Below the pieces are notes generated by a model. That model made no database searches and was not told the DNA's origin. It worked only from the letters and a program-made list of their open reading frames with translations. Source: a virus. From it: DNA of 36,464 nt. Position 1 is the first letter of the stretch; each line of letters opens with the position of its first letter. The stretch covers positions 1 to 36,464 of the IMG/VR virus record IMGVR_UViG_3300028920_000164; one strand, given 5' to 3'. A program made the translations under genes and the position numbers. Shown piece by piece: positions 15,102 through 23,969 of the stretch.

Positions 15102-17317
15102 TTGAACCCCTTTTGCGGCTCGATCCGCGGCGCCGGGCTTTCCTTGCCGTCCCAGTCGTCCACGGCCGTCACCGGCACCAGCAGCGAGCGGCACATGTGA
15201 TGGTTCGGCGGGGTCCAGGGGCCGAAGTCCTTCAGAATCTTGCCGTCCAGATGCTCGCAGATCTCGCTCGTGCGCGCATCCAGGATGGCCGCGTACTCGA
15301 AGGCCAGCACGAACCCCTTGAACTCGGGCTGGTTGAAAAGCGCCTGGCGCGCCTGGTTGACCGCGTCGGCCGTGTTCGTGCGCGCGATGTTCTCCAGGCG
15401 TCGGGGCACGTTCACCGCCCGGCCCTGGGCGTCAATCTCGGGCAAAAGCGCGGTCAGCACCGTGTCCTCTGAGATGGCCAGGATGGTCTCGCGCAGGGTC
15501 TTGTCGTACTTGATCGAATTTTCCAGCACCTGCTGAACGGCCTTGAGCACGTCGGCCTCGACCACCCCGCCGATCTTCATGGCCTTGCGGGCCAGGTAGC
15601 GCTCGGCCTGGTCTTTGTCCATCCCCGGCCGGATCACGGCCGCGAACTTGCGCGGCAGCTCTTTCCGGGCCTGAGCGTAGCCCGCCGCCAGCGACTGCTC
15701 CAGGTGCTTGCGCAGCGCCTGCTGGAGCTTCTTCTTGATCGCCTTGGGGAATGTCAGCTTGTCGATCTCCGCGAAATCCACGTTGCCGAAGGAGCGCTCC
15801 CCGGCGATCTCCGCCACCTGGGTTTCGATGGACTCGCGCGCCTCGGCCATCACGTCCTGCAGTGCGGCCAGCAGCATTTGGTCGTCCGCGTTGAACTGGT
15901 CCTCGATGCGCGCAAAGTCGCAGCGCTTGAGCCAGGGCCGCTCGGCAAAGGCCCGCGCCAGCTGCGCCCGCGCCGCCGCGGATTGCTTCTCGATCCAGGC
16001 CTCGTTGTCGGGCATCCCGTCCGGCGGCAGGGCCGCGTCGGGGTCGGGGTCGTCCGTGGGCGGCGGGGGCGCGGGGTCGTCCGCGCTCTTTTGCGGCGCG
16101 CCCACCAGCTGCCGGATCCAGGCCTCGTCGCTGTCGCTGCGCTGGACCGCGTTCTTGGAGACCAGCTCGCCCCACACCCGCGCGATCTTCTCCTTCTGCT
16201 GCTCGGAAATCGGCTCGAATGTAAAGGGCGGGAAATCTTCCGCGCCGAAGTTCACCCGCGCCAACCCGCGGAAGAGCTGCTCGTTCAGCGCGTCCTCCAG
16301 GTCGCCCGCGATCGCGTCCAGGATCCAGAAGAACACCTCCAGCTGGGTCGTGCTCTGGGAGTAGCTCCCGGTCTGGCCCTGCTCGGAGAGCCCCAGCAGG
16401 TTGGGCACCAGGATCGACTTGGCGATGGCCTTGTCGTACTGGGCGATGGCCCGGTCGTAGGCGTCCGTGCGCATCGGCTGGAACTGGTTCAGGTCCACCC
16501 CCGCGGGCAGAATCGCCCCCATGCGCGCGGAGATGTTGCGGATCAGGGCTTTCAGGTCCTCCTTCTGCGCGCTGGAGAGCTGGCCTGTCACCTGGGCGTA
16601 GGCAAATCCCGAGGCGTGGCGCTCCAGGTGGATGTTCTGGAACTTGATCACCACGTCCTTGCTCCACCACGGCCGGTAGGCCGCGCGCAGGTCGCTCTCC
16701 CCGTAGTGGGGGTCCACGTCCGGTTGGTAGACGAAGTGGATCACTTTATCCATCGGGATCGGCGCCCGTTTCCCGTTCTGGTCCTGGGAGAGCTTCAGCA
16801 CGTTGCCGTGCGGGTCGCATTCGAAGCCCTGGTTGAAGGTTTCCCAGGGCCGGAGCTTCAGGCGCTTCAGCCCCCACCAGGTCTTGCCCTCCCACGCGAT
16901 CAGGCCGAAGATCTTCTCCACGATCGAAAACCCGTTGGGCAGGGCGGAGAGGATCATCAGCAGGTTCTGGGAGAAGCTCCCCGCCAGCTTGGCGATCACC
17001 GTGGCGAAAAAGTCGCCCATGCGGGCCTGCTCCGGGTCATCGTCGCCATTTTCGTCCTTGGGGACGTCGAAAAACCACCCGCGGCTGATCACCGCGTGCT
17101 GCTTGAATCGCATCACGCTCTTAACCTGGTCGTCGCGCATCATCTTGCGGTAGATGTCCGCCCCCCGGCGGCTCACGAGGTCGTCCGGGTTGTACTTGGC
17201 GAAGTCGCGCGCACCGTAGAGCACCGAGTTTTCCCAGCCGATCTCGCCCGTGGGCGGGGCCGGCGGTTTGTCCGCCATCGCGATCGGGCGGCCCGTGTGG
17301 TCGAGTAGTTGCGTCAT
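15098..17317 (-). CDS. Portal protein (DUF935, Mu gp29-like) fused to a gpF / SPP1 gp7-like head protein
   Basis: 739 aa. Residues 1 to about 410 are the DUF935 portal ('DFAKYNPDDLVSRRG', 'VMRFKQHAVISRGWFFDVP', 'MDKVIHFVYQPDVDPHYGES', 'LGLSEQGQTGSYSQSTTQLE'). A Pro/Asp-rich linker near 410-425 ('PPPPTDDPDPDAALPPDG') joins it to a helical region and a terminal gpF-like module ('AILDARTSEICEHLDGKIL', 'PPNHHMCRSLLVPVTAVDDW') with the conserved Cys/His residues. In Mu these are separate genes (29 and 30). The fusion would place one minor head domain on each portal subunit. Confidence 0.9.
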   Translation of the reverse strand: MTQLLDHTGRPIAMADKPPAPPTGEIGWENSVLYGARDFAKYNPDDLVSRRGADIYRKMMRDDQVKSVMRFKQHAVISRGWFFDVPKDENGDDDPEQARMGDFFATVIAKLAGSFSQNLLMILSALPNGFSIVEKIFGLIAWEGKTWWGLKRLKLRPWETFNQGFECDPHGNVLKLSQDQNGKRAPIPMDKVIHFVYQPDVDPHYGESDLRAAYRPWWSKDVVIKFQNIHLERHASGFAYAQVTGQLSSAQKEDLKALIRNISARMGAILPAGVDLNQFQPMRTDAYDRAIAQYDKAIAKSILVPNLLGLSEQGQTGSYSQSTTQLEVFFWILDAIAGDLEDALNEQLFRGLARVNFGAEDFPPFTFEPISEQQKEKIARVWGELVSKNAVQRSDSDEAWIRQLVGAPQKSADDPAPPPPTDDPDPDAALPPDGMPDNEAWIEKQSAAARAQLARAFAERPWLKRCDFARIEDQFNADDQMLLAALQDVMAEARESIETQVAEIAGERSFGNVDFAEIDKLTFPKAIKKKLQQALRKHLEQSLAAGYAQARKELPRKFAAVIRPGMDKDQAERYLARKAMKIGGVVEADVLKAVQQVLENSIKYDKTLRETILAISEDTVLTALLPEIDAQGRAVNVPRRLENIARTNTADAVNQARQALFNQPEFKGFVLAFEYAAILDARTSEICEHLDGKILKDFGPWTPPNHHMCRSLLVPVTAVDDWDGKESPAPRIEPQKGFK

Positions 17318-17318
17318 C

Positions 17319-18770
17319 TCACCCCGTCTGGTGGGCCATGTCGTCGGCCCCGCTCTCGGTTTCTCCCTGTCCCATCGCTTCGTCCCAGTTGCCGGCCGGC
17401 CCGCTGGCCGCGTGAATCGCCAGGGCCAACGCCCAGAAGCGGTCCGCGTGCCCGCCCGGCCCCCGGTCGGCCTCGAAGCGCAGGTTGCCGGCCGCCGTGG
17501 TGGTCTTTTTGATGCTACGCAGGTCCGCCCGGATCGCGTCGGACCGCGGGATCCGGATCGCCTTGTCCTCGAAGGCCGCGCGCACCGGGTAGGCCAGGGC
17601 CTCCTTGACCGGCCCTAAAAAGTTGACGCCCTCCACCCGGTAGGCCCCGAACTTCTCCTGGGCGCGCTCGGCGAACTGCCGCCCGAGCCCGGTTTCGTCG
17701 ATGCAGGCCCGCCGCATGTTTTCAAGCCCCAGCAGGGGATAGAGCTCGCCCTCCTGGGTCGAGAATTTCTGGTTCTGCAGCTCCGCCACCAGGCGCGTGA
17801 AATACATCCCGCCGGTCTTCTCCAGAACCCAGATCACGGTCAGGTCCGTGGTGCGCCCGATGTCCACCCCCGCGTACAGGCCGTCCAGCACGCGCCGGTC
17901 GTCCATCGTGCCGTCGCGCCCCATCTCCCAGGCCGTGGTCGCCGCATACTCGCACCCCGCGATCAGGTCGTAGGAGAGGAAGGCCCCGGCGTCGTCGGCC
18001 GCCACGCACTGGAACTCCTGCAGGAACTGCTCCTCGCTGGCGCAGCCCGCGCGGATGAAATCGAAATAGGCGGCCTCGTCCATCGCCAGCCGCTCGTCGT
18101 CGGCCGGCAGCGCCTGCTGCAGCTTGTAGAGAAAACCCTGGTCCAGGGCGTCGGCCAGCGTCACCGTGTGCAGGGAGAATCCCTTGGGGTTGCCCCGGTG
18201 CTTCGCGTCCTCCACCAGCTCGTTGAAAAAGTTGGCGCTCCCGCGGTGGGTGGAGAAGATCTCCAGCTGCCCGCCCCAGGTGATGCCGGGGTAGGCGATG
18301 GAATAGAGCTGGCGCGGGTCCGGGTGCAGCGCGAACTCGTCCAGCACGCGCCCGCCGCGCTTGCCCGCCTGGGCGTTGGGATTCGAGCTCATGGAGTGGA
18401 TCCGCTTGCCGTTGGCGAACTGCAGCACGTAGGCCGAGATTTTGCGCTCCGGGTCGATCACCACCGCCCCCAGGTCCTGGGCCGCCGTGTCCAGGATCTG
18501 CGCGAAATACTTGCAGTCCTCCAGGAACAGCCGCGCCTGGATCTCGTCGCGCGAGGAGATCCACTGGTCGTTCGTGTTCTCGCGCGGGGCCGTGCGCTCC
18601 ACCGTGGCGTAGCCCGAGCACCAGGTCCACCCGATCTGGCGGCTCTTCTCGCCCAGCTTGAGCCGGCTTTTATCCTCGATCCAGCGCCGCTGGAAGGGCA
18701 GAAAAAGCCGCTCCGGATCGGGGGGCAGGATCTTGGCGTTGCCGCGTTTATGGGTGCCGGTGGCCGTCAA
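17319..18770 (-). CDS. Terminase large subunit (Mu gp28-like)
   Basis: 483 aa starting with TTG (18768-18770). The N-terminal ATPase has 'LGEKSRQIGWTW' as the Walker A-like motif near 38-50 and 'GGRVLDEFALHPDP' as Walker B near 143. The C-terminal nuclease has acidic residues in 'GVDIGRTTDLTVIW' (about 299), 'ACIDETGLG' (about 356) and 'GGHADRFWALALA' (about 449). It packages phage DNA into heads. Its start and ribosome site lie within the left copy of a 38-bp direct repeat; at the right copy the same TTGA is the stop of TerS, so the two genes were formerly contiguous. Confidence 0.9.
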   Translation of the reverse strand: MTATGTHKRGNAKILPPDPERLFLPFQRRWIEDKSRLKLGEKSRQIGWTWCSGYATVERTAPRENTNDQWISSRDEIQARLFLEDCKYFAQILDTAAQDLGAVVIDPERKISAYVLQFANGKRIHSMSSNPNAQAGKRGGRVLDEFALHPDPRQLYSIAYPGITWGGQLEIFSTHRGSANFFNELVEDAKHRGNPKGFSLHTVTLADALDQGFLYKLQQALPADDERLAMDEAAYFDFIRAGCASEEQFLQEFQCVAADDAGAFLSYDLIAGCEYAATTAWEMGRDGTMDDRRVLDGLYAGVDIGRTTDLTVIWVLEKTGGMYFTRLVAELQNQKFSTQEGELYPLLGLENMRRACIDETGLGRQFAERAQEKFGAYRVEGVNFLGPVKEALAYPVRAAFEDKAIRIPRSDAIRADLRSIKKTTTAAGNLRFEADRGPGGHADRFWALALAIHAASGPAGNWDEAMGQGETESGADDMAHQTG

Positions 18771-18794
18771 AGTTTAAGCTGCTCCCGGATGCTC
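18757..18794. repeat. 38-bp direct repeat, left copy (boundary of inserted cassette)
   Basis: A perfect 38-bp copy of 22714-22751, starting CCGGTGGCCGTCAAAG and ending CCCGGATGCTC. It contains the TerL start codon and ribosome region, and remnants of the TerS C-terminal codons that are no longer used here. The last cassette gene stops 1 nt outside the repeat. Confidence 0.95.
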
Positions 18795-18795
18795 A

Positions 18796-19074
18796 TCATG
18801 ATAGGATACCACCAACGGTTACGGATACGATCTCGGACGACCCGCGCCACGTAGCTATATCAACGTAGGCCTGCACCGTCCATCTGCCCTCGATGTCAAT
18901 ATCTCCATCAACCGTGATGTACTCCACGGCACCGTCAACTATCGCGGCATCTCGGGTGATAACTGTGCGGTTCGGCTTTTTGAGTCGCAGTTGTACATCG
19001 GTAGCGCCCGACAAGCTGGTGCCGTCATCAGGAACAATACGTATTTTCGTCCCAACGTCTCCAACGTGTATCAT
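18796..19074 (-). CDS. Fibre/baseplate accessory protein (BppU-N-like)
   Basis: 92 aa, start overlapping the fibre stop (ATGA at 19071-19074), last gene of the inserted cassette. 'MIHVGDVGTKIRI', 'SGATDVQLRLKKPNRTVIT' and 'EYITVDGDIDIEGRWTVQAY' match the small Ig-like beta-sandwich fold seen in tail-associated proteins such as the BppU N-terminal domain. It probably caps or links the fibre. Lower GC than the surrounding phage genes. Confidence 0.6.
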   Translation of the reverse strand: MIHVGDVGTKIRIVPDDGTSLSGATDVQLRLKKPNRTVITRDAAIVDGAVEYITVDGDIDIEGRWTVQAYVDIATWRGSSEIVSVTVGGILS

Positions 19075-21701
19075 GTGTTTACTCCCGCAAATTGCGCTTC
19101 TAGCTCTACCGTTTGCGTGAACGATGCACTCAGGTTGACCACCTCGTATACTGCGCCGATGATTAATGAAGGGGCACTGATGTCTGATAGCGCTGCGATC
19201 CCGCTGACTGTAAGTAGATGGGTCTGCCCAAAAGTAGGCAAATCTATTACAACTTCACCGATCAGGTCGGCGCCGTCGATGACATGTACCTGGCCGATAG
19301 TCGGATCGTCTACGGTTGACGCAGAAGCTAAATCCTGCCCGGTCAGCGGATCAACATCAGCAACAGCCAGGAGCACCGGGAGGTCGACAGCAGTCAAAGA
19401 AGCGAGGTCTGCGCCGGTCAATTGGTGTTCCTGCTCGATGGTCGGCGCGTCGATTGCGGTCAGCGCCACAAGATCAACGCCGGTCAGCGGGTCCACACCG
19501 GCCACGTCCTCAACAGTTGGCGAATCAAATATCGTGGCGCAAGCAATTTCGGTCCCGGTAAGCGCGTGCTCCTGTCCTATCGCAGGCGCGTCAAGGGCCG
19601 ATTCCGCAGAAACGTCTTCGCCAGTTAGTGCGTGCTCCTGGCCGATTGTCGGGCTATCGATGCTGGTAACAGAGGCGAGGTCCGTTGCGGTAAGTTCGTC
19701 GGTACCCCCACCAATATCAGTGATCGACCCCCACGTCAGGAAACCGGAAGTGTTTAGCTGATTGTGGTAGTTTGCCTTGATCCAGGCCGAACTGCGCGCC
19801 ACCGTGCTAAAGCGCATCTCGTCAATGGTACCGTCAAGATCCCTTTCGCCAACACCGGCGTTCCCCCATTTAAGCGTATCGGCAGTATCTTCTGGAACCT
19901 GAGATTGATCCACGAAAGATGTGCTAAACACAGACTCTGAGCCGTCTAAATAAATAGACCGCCTAACGTTGTGATCCCACCGCGCTACGCAGTGACGCCA
20001 ATTAGTGTTATTCATACTGTCAGTCGGCGTCGATATTAAATTTTCGCCAGCGATGCTGCCTTGGTGTTGCACCATAAACGACAATACATTCTCGTTTCCT
20101 GACTGGGGACCATCACCGACAAGGTTATCGTGCCAAAACAAAATCGGCGCACCCCAGTAGTGTTCCGCGCCCTTCAGCGCAATATCATTGTCGTTTTCGA
20201 GGTCGTTAAGCTTGACTAACGCCTCAACCGTGAAATCTATTTGAGGGACAATTTCGGTTACATCGGATGGCGTGTCGTACGTCTGCGAAGTGCTCCCCGC
20301 AAAACTCTGCCCTTTCCCTACTTGCGCATCGACTTCCGTGCCTTGATTTTCGCTGGGTTGTGAGTAGCTCGCACTGCACCGGTTGTATCCAGCCGCGCCG
20401 TCAGTACCCGGATAAACGATAACATGATCCGAGTCATAAGCATTGTACTGGCCGTAAGTGCTGTTTGCCAACGGTTGCGATTTCCCCGCCTTGCCCCACC
20501 ACATGTAAATCGTGGTGCTGGCGCTGGACGAAACCAATGGAACCTTGACCGCTACTTCACAGGCTGCATTGCCGGGCGTGTTGTCTGTTGACCAACTTCG
20601 GATATCGACAGGCAGTTGATTCGATCCGTCACTGTCCGAAGAAAAGCGAATGTCTCCCCCGCCGTCGATCGACGCCCTAGTGCCGTCGGCGTCCAGAGGT
20701 CCGTTGACCTGCGTGAGTACAGCGTCGAACCCTTCATCGAAAACGAGAGTCCAGTCGGTAAGGTCCGCGTCAATATCGGTGTGATCTATGGTTATCGCAA
20801 CTTTATGCAACCATCCGGTGGGGAAGTCCTCGTTCAGTGCCGGCGCGCCAAAAGAAGTCGCCGAGGCAAGGTCCGTCCCGGTAAGCGCGTGCTCCTGGCC
20901 GATAGTCGGCGAGTCAACGGCCGTGACCGACGATAGGTCTGCGCCTGTCAGCTCATCGTCACCACCCCCGGTTGTCGGCGGTGCGTCCTTGTAGGGGTGA
21001 TCGACCGGCAGGTTGCCTTCCAGCCCGAACAGATGCGCGAAATAGCCCTCATAATTTTGCCGACTTGCGGTATCAATGCTGGTTGTCATCCACATGGTGC
21101 CGCATGCGCCGTCAAGTGATCTGTTGTCGTTCCTGTTCTCAAACATCCTTAAAGGTACTGGCGTACTAAGGTCTATTAGATATGTTGTCGAACCGACTTG
21201 CACGCCATCAATGTGCATCGACACAAGGTTATTAATTCTGTCAAAAGTGAAAGTAAGAATATGCGGTCCATTGTATGGCCCGCCGCTTGGAGTGAAATTA
21301 GACATGCACTGTCTAGCTGATATTGCCGCAAGGAAATTTGAAGCGTTACCAGCTTGGATTTGCCAATCACTAGAGCCACTAACAGACATAATTGGCTCAT
21401 ATATGCTGCTAATACTGTCTACACGGTAGACAATACCAAACATTACCTCGGTCGGAATTGGTGTGCTTAGACGTTCTAAACCGTCATCCGCACCATCAAA
21501 TGCTAAAACATCAATGCCGCCGATGCTTTGGTCTACGGTCGGTTGTGCAGCGGCAACCACTTGCGACAGATCAAGCCCGTTGCCAGACTTGTCTGCAATA
21601 GCCTCGACAGTCCCGCCGTTCATTGTCAGCGTCGTGGCGTCAGACGGCAGCCAGTAGCCTTCGAGTCCCGCATCATCGTTTTCCGGGAGCCATACTGCCA
21701 T
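19071..21701 (-). CDS. Tail fibre / adhesin with LamG-like and DUF2341 domains and a repeat array
   Basis: 876 aa. About 1-240 is a LamG/concanavalin-like domain ('AIADKSGNGLDLSQV', 'LTFTFDRINNLVSMHIDGVQ'). About 293-440 is DUF2341 ('WLHKVAITIDHTDIDADLTD', 'TTIYMWWGKAG'). About 455-655 is a second LamG ('IDFTVEALVKLNDLEND', 'HCVARWDHNVRRSIYLDGSE'). A degenerate 22-25-residue unit, LTGxDLASxTxxDxPTIGQEHA-like, occurs twice at about 248-290 and about eight times at 666-850, so the second domain pair appears inserted into the array. No signal peptide. It probably binds a surface glycan as a receptor-binding protein. GC is visibly lower than in the rest of the phage. Confidence 0.75.
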   Translation of the reverse strand: MAVWLPENDDAGLEGYWLPSDATTLTMNGGTVEAIADKSGNGLDLSQVVAAAQPTVDQSIGGIDVLAFDGADDGLERLSTPIPTEVMFGIVYRVDSISSIYEPIMSVSGSSDWQIQAGNASNFLAAISARQCMSNFTPSGGPYNGPHILTFTFDRINNLVSMHIDGVQVGSTTYLIDLSTPVPLRMFENRNDNRSLDGACGTMWMTTSIDTASRQNYEGYFAHLFGLEGNLPVDHPYKDAPPTTGGGDDELTGADLSSVTAVDSPTIGQEHALTGTDLASATSFGAPALNEDFPTGWLHKVAITIDHTDIDADLTDWTLVFDEGFDAVLTQVNGPLDADGTRASIDGGGDIRFSSDSDGSNQLPVDIRSWSTDNTPGNAACEVAVKVPLVSSSASTTIYMWWGKAGKSQPLANSTYGQYNAYDSDHVIVYPGTDGAAGYNRCSASYSQPSENQGTEVDAQVGKGQSFAGSTSQTYDTPSDVTEIVPQIDFTVEALVKLNDLENDNDIALKGAEHYWGAPILFWHDNLVGDGPQSGNENVLSFMVQHQGSIAGENLISTPTDSMNNTNWRHCVARWDHNVRRSIYLDGSESVFSTSFVDQSQVPEDTADTLKWGNAGVGERDLDGTIDEMRFSTVARSSAWIKANYHNQLNTSGFLTWGSITDIGGGTDELTATDLASVTSIDSPTIGQEHALTGEDVSAESALDAPAIGQEHALTGTEIACATIFDSPTVEDVAGVDPLTGVDLVALTAIDAPTIEQEHQLTGADLASLTAVDLPVLLAVADVDPLTGQDLASASTVDDPTIGQVHVIDGADLIGEVVIDLPTFGQTHLLTVSGIAALSDISAPSLIIGAVYEVVNLSASFTQTVELEAQFAGVNT

Positions 21702-21716
21702 TTTGGTTTTTACTCC

Positions 21717-22310
21717 TTAGACCTGTGTCCATCCGAACACGCCGGGTTCAAACACATTGTTACCAGCGCCATCGGCTTGAGTGACTTCCCAAGTCTGACC
21801 ATTGTGAGTCACTCGATCAGGTTCACCCGTAAAGGGGTTTACCAGCTTGTAAGCGCCAAATTGGTCTAACGGCTGAACCCACGGCGCGATCTCCCCAGGC
21901 ACCATAGCCCGCCTGACAAGGGCAGGCACGGCAGTTGGATCAGGCCAGATAGCGGTGTCATATTGCTGGATCACTAACCAGTAAGCGCCATCGTCATCAA
22001 CATGGAGGCCGGGATTGACCAATCCTTCCAGCGGCAATGCATTGCCCGCCCACTGGCCCTGTATCGCGGTCAGAACATCGTTCACGCGGTCTTTCGGATT
22101 GCCCGTCGTTTCGGACCATGAGACCCCGGTTATTCCTTTCACGGCGTCGGCAAAGCCAAGCGGCTCCCACGCATGCAACGTCGCGTGGGTCGGACCCGCG
22201 CTTGTGGTATACACCTCGACGCCAAAATTACGCGGGCCGAAACCTGCCGCCTCAAGCGCGGCGTTAACCGCATCCATCTGATCAATAGTAACACGTGCGG
22301 AAATGGCCAT
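21717..22310 (-). CDS. Receptor-binding accessory protein with CBM5/12-like C-terminal domain
   Basis: 197 aa with AGGAA 6-7 nt before the start. The N-terminal part ('TIDQMDAVNAALEAAGFGPR') resembles small tail proteins of unknown role. The C-terminal 55 residues ('VQPLDQFGAYKLVNPFTGEP', 'RVTHNGQTWEVTQADGAGNN', 'FEPGVFGWTQV') match the Trp/Tyr-rich chitin-binding-like CBM5/12 fold found at the tip of phage fibres. It belongs to the inserted cassette and probably supplies glycan binding. Confidence 0.7.
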   Translation of the reverse strand: MAISARVTIDQMDAVNAALEAAGFGPRNFGVEVYTTSAGPTHATLHAWEPLGFADAVKGITGVSWSETTGNPKDRVNDVLTAIQGQWAGNALPLEGLVNPGLHVDDDGAYWLVIQQYDTAIWPDPTAVPALVRRAMVPGEIAPWVQPLDQFGAYKLVNPFTGEPDRVTHNGQTWEVTQADGAGNNVFEPGVFGWTQV

Positions 22311-22320
22311 TTGTTATTCC

Positions 22321-22680
22321 TTACGTCGGGTCACGCAGCTCAATGTCGATCGCCGTCAAAGTGAACGTGTTGCCACTCGTCACGGACTGCGATGAGTCCA
22401 GCGCACCGGCCGCCAGCAAAGTCGCGCCATCATCCAACGCCCAATGGCTAGCCGTTCCTGTTGCAGTGACGCTCCCGTCGGTGATTGCGTCGATGGTGAT
22501 TTTCCGCCCGCTGGTGGTGCCGTCCGCCGGTCCCGTGAAACTCGGAGACGATTTACTGCCAAGCGCTACGCCGGAAATACCAGCGTAGTTTGCCGGCTCG
22601 GATGAACAGATCGTCAACGTCGTTCCGTTGTCAATTTCGCCAAGTGCTGCGTCGAATACTGAATCGCCTAATTTTCCCAT
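22321..22680 (-). CDS. Small beta-rich phage structural protein of the fibre cassette
   Basis: 119 aa, first gene of the cassette, with GGGAGG 6 nt before the ATG. 'MGKLGDSVFDAALGEIDNGT', 'RKITIDAITDGSVTATGTAS' and 'SGNTFTLTAIDIELRDP' are characteristic of a small protein family that accompanies fibre genes in many tailed phages. It is probably a virion or tail-tip component. No enzymatic motif. Confidence 0.65.
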   Translation of the reverse strand: MGKLGDSVFDAALGEIDNGTTLTICSSEPANYAGISGVALGSKSSPSFTGPADGTTSGRKITIDAITDGSVTATGTASHWALDDGATLLAAGALDSSQSVTSGNTFTLTAIDIELRDPT

Positions 22681-22713
22681 TTGTTCCTCCCTATGGCGTT
22701 TTGTTTGATCAAA

Positions 22714-22751
22714 CCGGTGGCCGTCAAAGTTTAAGCTGCTCCCGGATGCTC
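22714..22751. repeat. 38-bp direct repeat, right copy (boundary of inserted cassette)
   Basis: Identical to 18757-18794. Here it encodes the functional last eight codons and stop of TerS; the TTGA inside it would have been the TerS-TerL overlap before insertion. Distance between copies is 3957 bp. Confidence 0.95.
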
Positions 22752-23260
22752 TTGATCGTGGCCGCGTCCAGCGCGCCGCCGCCCGTGGTTTCGCGCAGCT
22801 TGTCGAGCTCTTTCCGCAGGCGCTTGCGCTCGTCCTTCCGGGCCTGCTCGGCCAGGTCTTTTTTAAGCCGCTCGCGGTTCACGCTGGCCGTCTGCAGCTT
22901 GGCGAAGTCGGAGATGATCCGCGGCAGCTCGGTGATGTCCAGGTCCCCCGCGAGCTGGGCCTCGATGATCATTTGGGCGAAGATCTTGCTGGCGGCCTCC
23001 TCCAGCACCAGGCCCTCGCCGGCGTCCGAGACCAGGGCCTTGCTCTTGTCCTCGATGATCCGCAGCCGCTGGTAGTTGGCCATGAATTCCTGGCCGTAGC
23101 GGCCGATCGCGCTGCGGCTGATGTCGTGGCCGCGCTCCTCCAGATAGGCCCGGATGTCGTCGTAGGTCACCTGGGGCTCCAGCAGAAGCCGGTTGACCGC
23201 CGCGCGCACCTCGTGCGGCAGCTCGTCGTAGATGCGGCCGTGGCGCCGGCGGGTCTTCAT
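22724..23260 (-). CDS. Terminase small subunit-like protein (DUF3486, Mu gp27-like)
   Basis: 178 aa from the ATG at 23258-23260 (TGATG overlap with the upstream stop; a GTG one codon earlier is also in frame). 'RRHGRIYDELPHEVRAAVNR' and 'VTYDDIRAYLEERGHDISRS' form the DNA-binding N terminus of DUF3486. A helical middle and a charged C-terminal coiled coil follow ('ARKDERKRLRKELDKLRETT'). The final codons lie in the 38-bp repeat. It should recognise phage DNA and deliver it to TerL, from which it is now separated by the fibre cassette. Confidence 0.85.
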   Translation of the reverse strand: MKTRRRHGRIYDELPHEVRAAVNRLLLEPQVTYDDIRAYLEERGHDISRSAIGRYGQEFMANYQRLRIIEDKSKALVSDAGEGLVLEEAASKIFAQMIIEAQLAGDLDITELPRIISDFAKLQTASVNRERLKKDLAEQARKDERKRLRKELDKLRETTGGGALDAATIKSIREQLKL

Positions 23261-23505
23261 CACCCCACCTCGCGAATCAGCTTCTCGACCTCGGCCGACA
23301 CCTGCACATATTCCCGGTGGATATCGGCCAGCTCGCCCGCAGCCTCGACGATCGCCAGCGGGTCGATCTGCGCCAGCGGGCGCATGTGTCCGGGCAGCGC
23401 CTCGTTTCTGAGCGTCCGGATCCGGTTTTCCGCCCTCGTCGTCAGTTGCATCAGGCGCTGTTTCTTTTCCGCCAGCGCCCCCTTCATCATCAGTCGGTCA
23501 TTCAC
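23260..23505 (-). CDS. Mu gp26-like small helical protein
   Basis: 81 aa, overlapping both neighbours. Entirely helical and charged ('KKQRLMQLTTRAENRIRTLR' and 'VSAEVEKLIREVG') with no signal peptide or membrane segment. Mu-like phages usually carry one or two such small genes between lysis and TerS genes; the function is not established. Confidence 0.6.
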   Translation of the reverse strand: MNDRLMMKGALAEKKQRLMQLTTRAENRIRTLRNEALPGHMRPLAQIDPLAIVEAAGELADIHREYVQVSAEVEKLIREVG

Positions 23506-23968
23506 TGGTCCGCGTCCCTCTCTCCCGGATCACCGGGCAAAACATGTTGTTGTCAATGCGCTCCACCATCCGGGTCTGCACCTGGGTGTTCAGATGGATC
23601 ACCTGCATCAGTTCGCCGGCCAGCTTCTCGTAGTTCTTCACCAGGTCCACGTTGGCCTCGTAGAAGCGCGTCACCCGGGTCACGTCCTTCTCGTACTGGT
23701 CCAGGATCCCGTCCAGCGCCCGCCGGTCGTCCGCGCGACGCTGGAAGCGCTCCTTGCGGTCCAGGTCGATCTGGGCCAGGACCTTGTCCAGGTTCTGCTT
23801 GTCGAACTCGCGCTGGCGTTCGAGCGCCTGTTTGTCGGCCTCGCGCTGGCGACTCAGGCGCCGGTGGTCCACGAACCACATCACCAGCACCACGCCCGGC
23901 GTTCCCAGCGTGCCGATCACCGACCCCACGAACCACATCGGAATCCCTTCGAGAATCGGTATCGGCAT
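23498..23968 (-). CDS. Membrane-anchored coiled-coil protein, candidate inner-membrane spanin
   Basis: 156 aa. One membrane segment near residues 11-33 ('MWFVGSVIGTLGTPGVVLVM') is followed by a long charged coiled coil ('RQREADKQALERQREFDKQN') to about residue 140. This topology and the position after endolysin and holin fit an Rz-like i-spanin, but no matching outer-membrane lipoprotein gene is visible. A structural Mu gp25-like role is an alternative. Confidence 0.5.
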   Translation of the reverse strand: MPIPILEGIPMWFVGSVIGTLGTPGVVLVMWFVDHRRLSRQREADKQALERQREFDKQNLDKVLAQIDLDRKERFQRRADDRRALDGILDQYEKDVTRVTRFYEANVDLVKNYEKLAGELMQVIHLNTQVQTRMVERIDNNMFCPVIRERGTRTSE

Positions 23969-23969
23969 G

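Noticed and set aside
18757-22751. Insertion sequence or composite transposon
   Set aside because: No transposase, no terminal inverted repeats; the flanking 38-bp repeat is direct and consists of phage gene-junction sequence.
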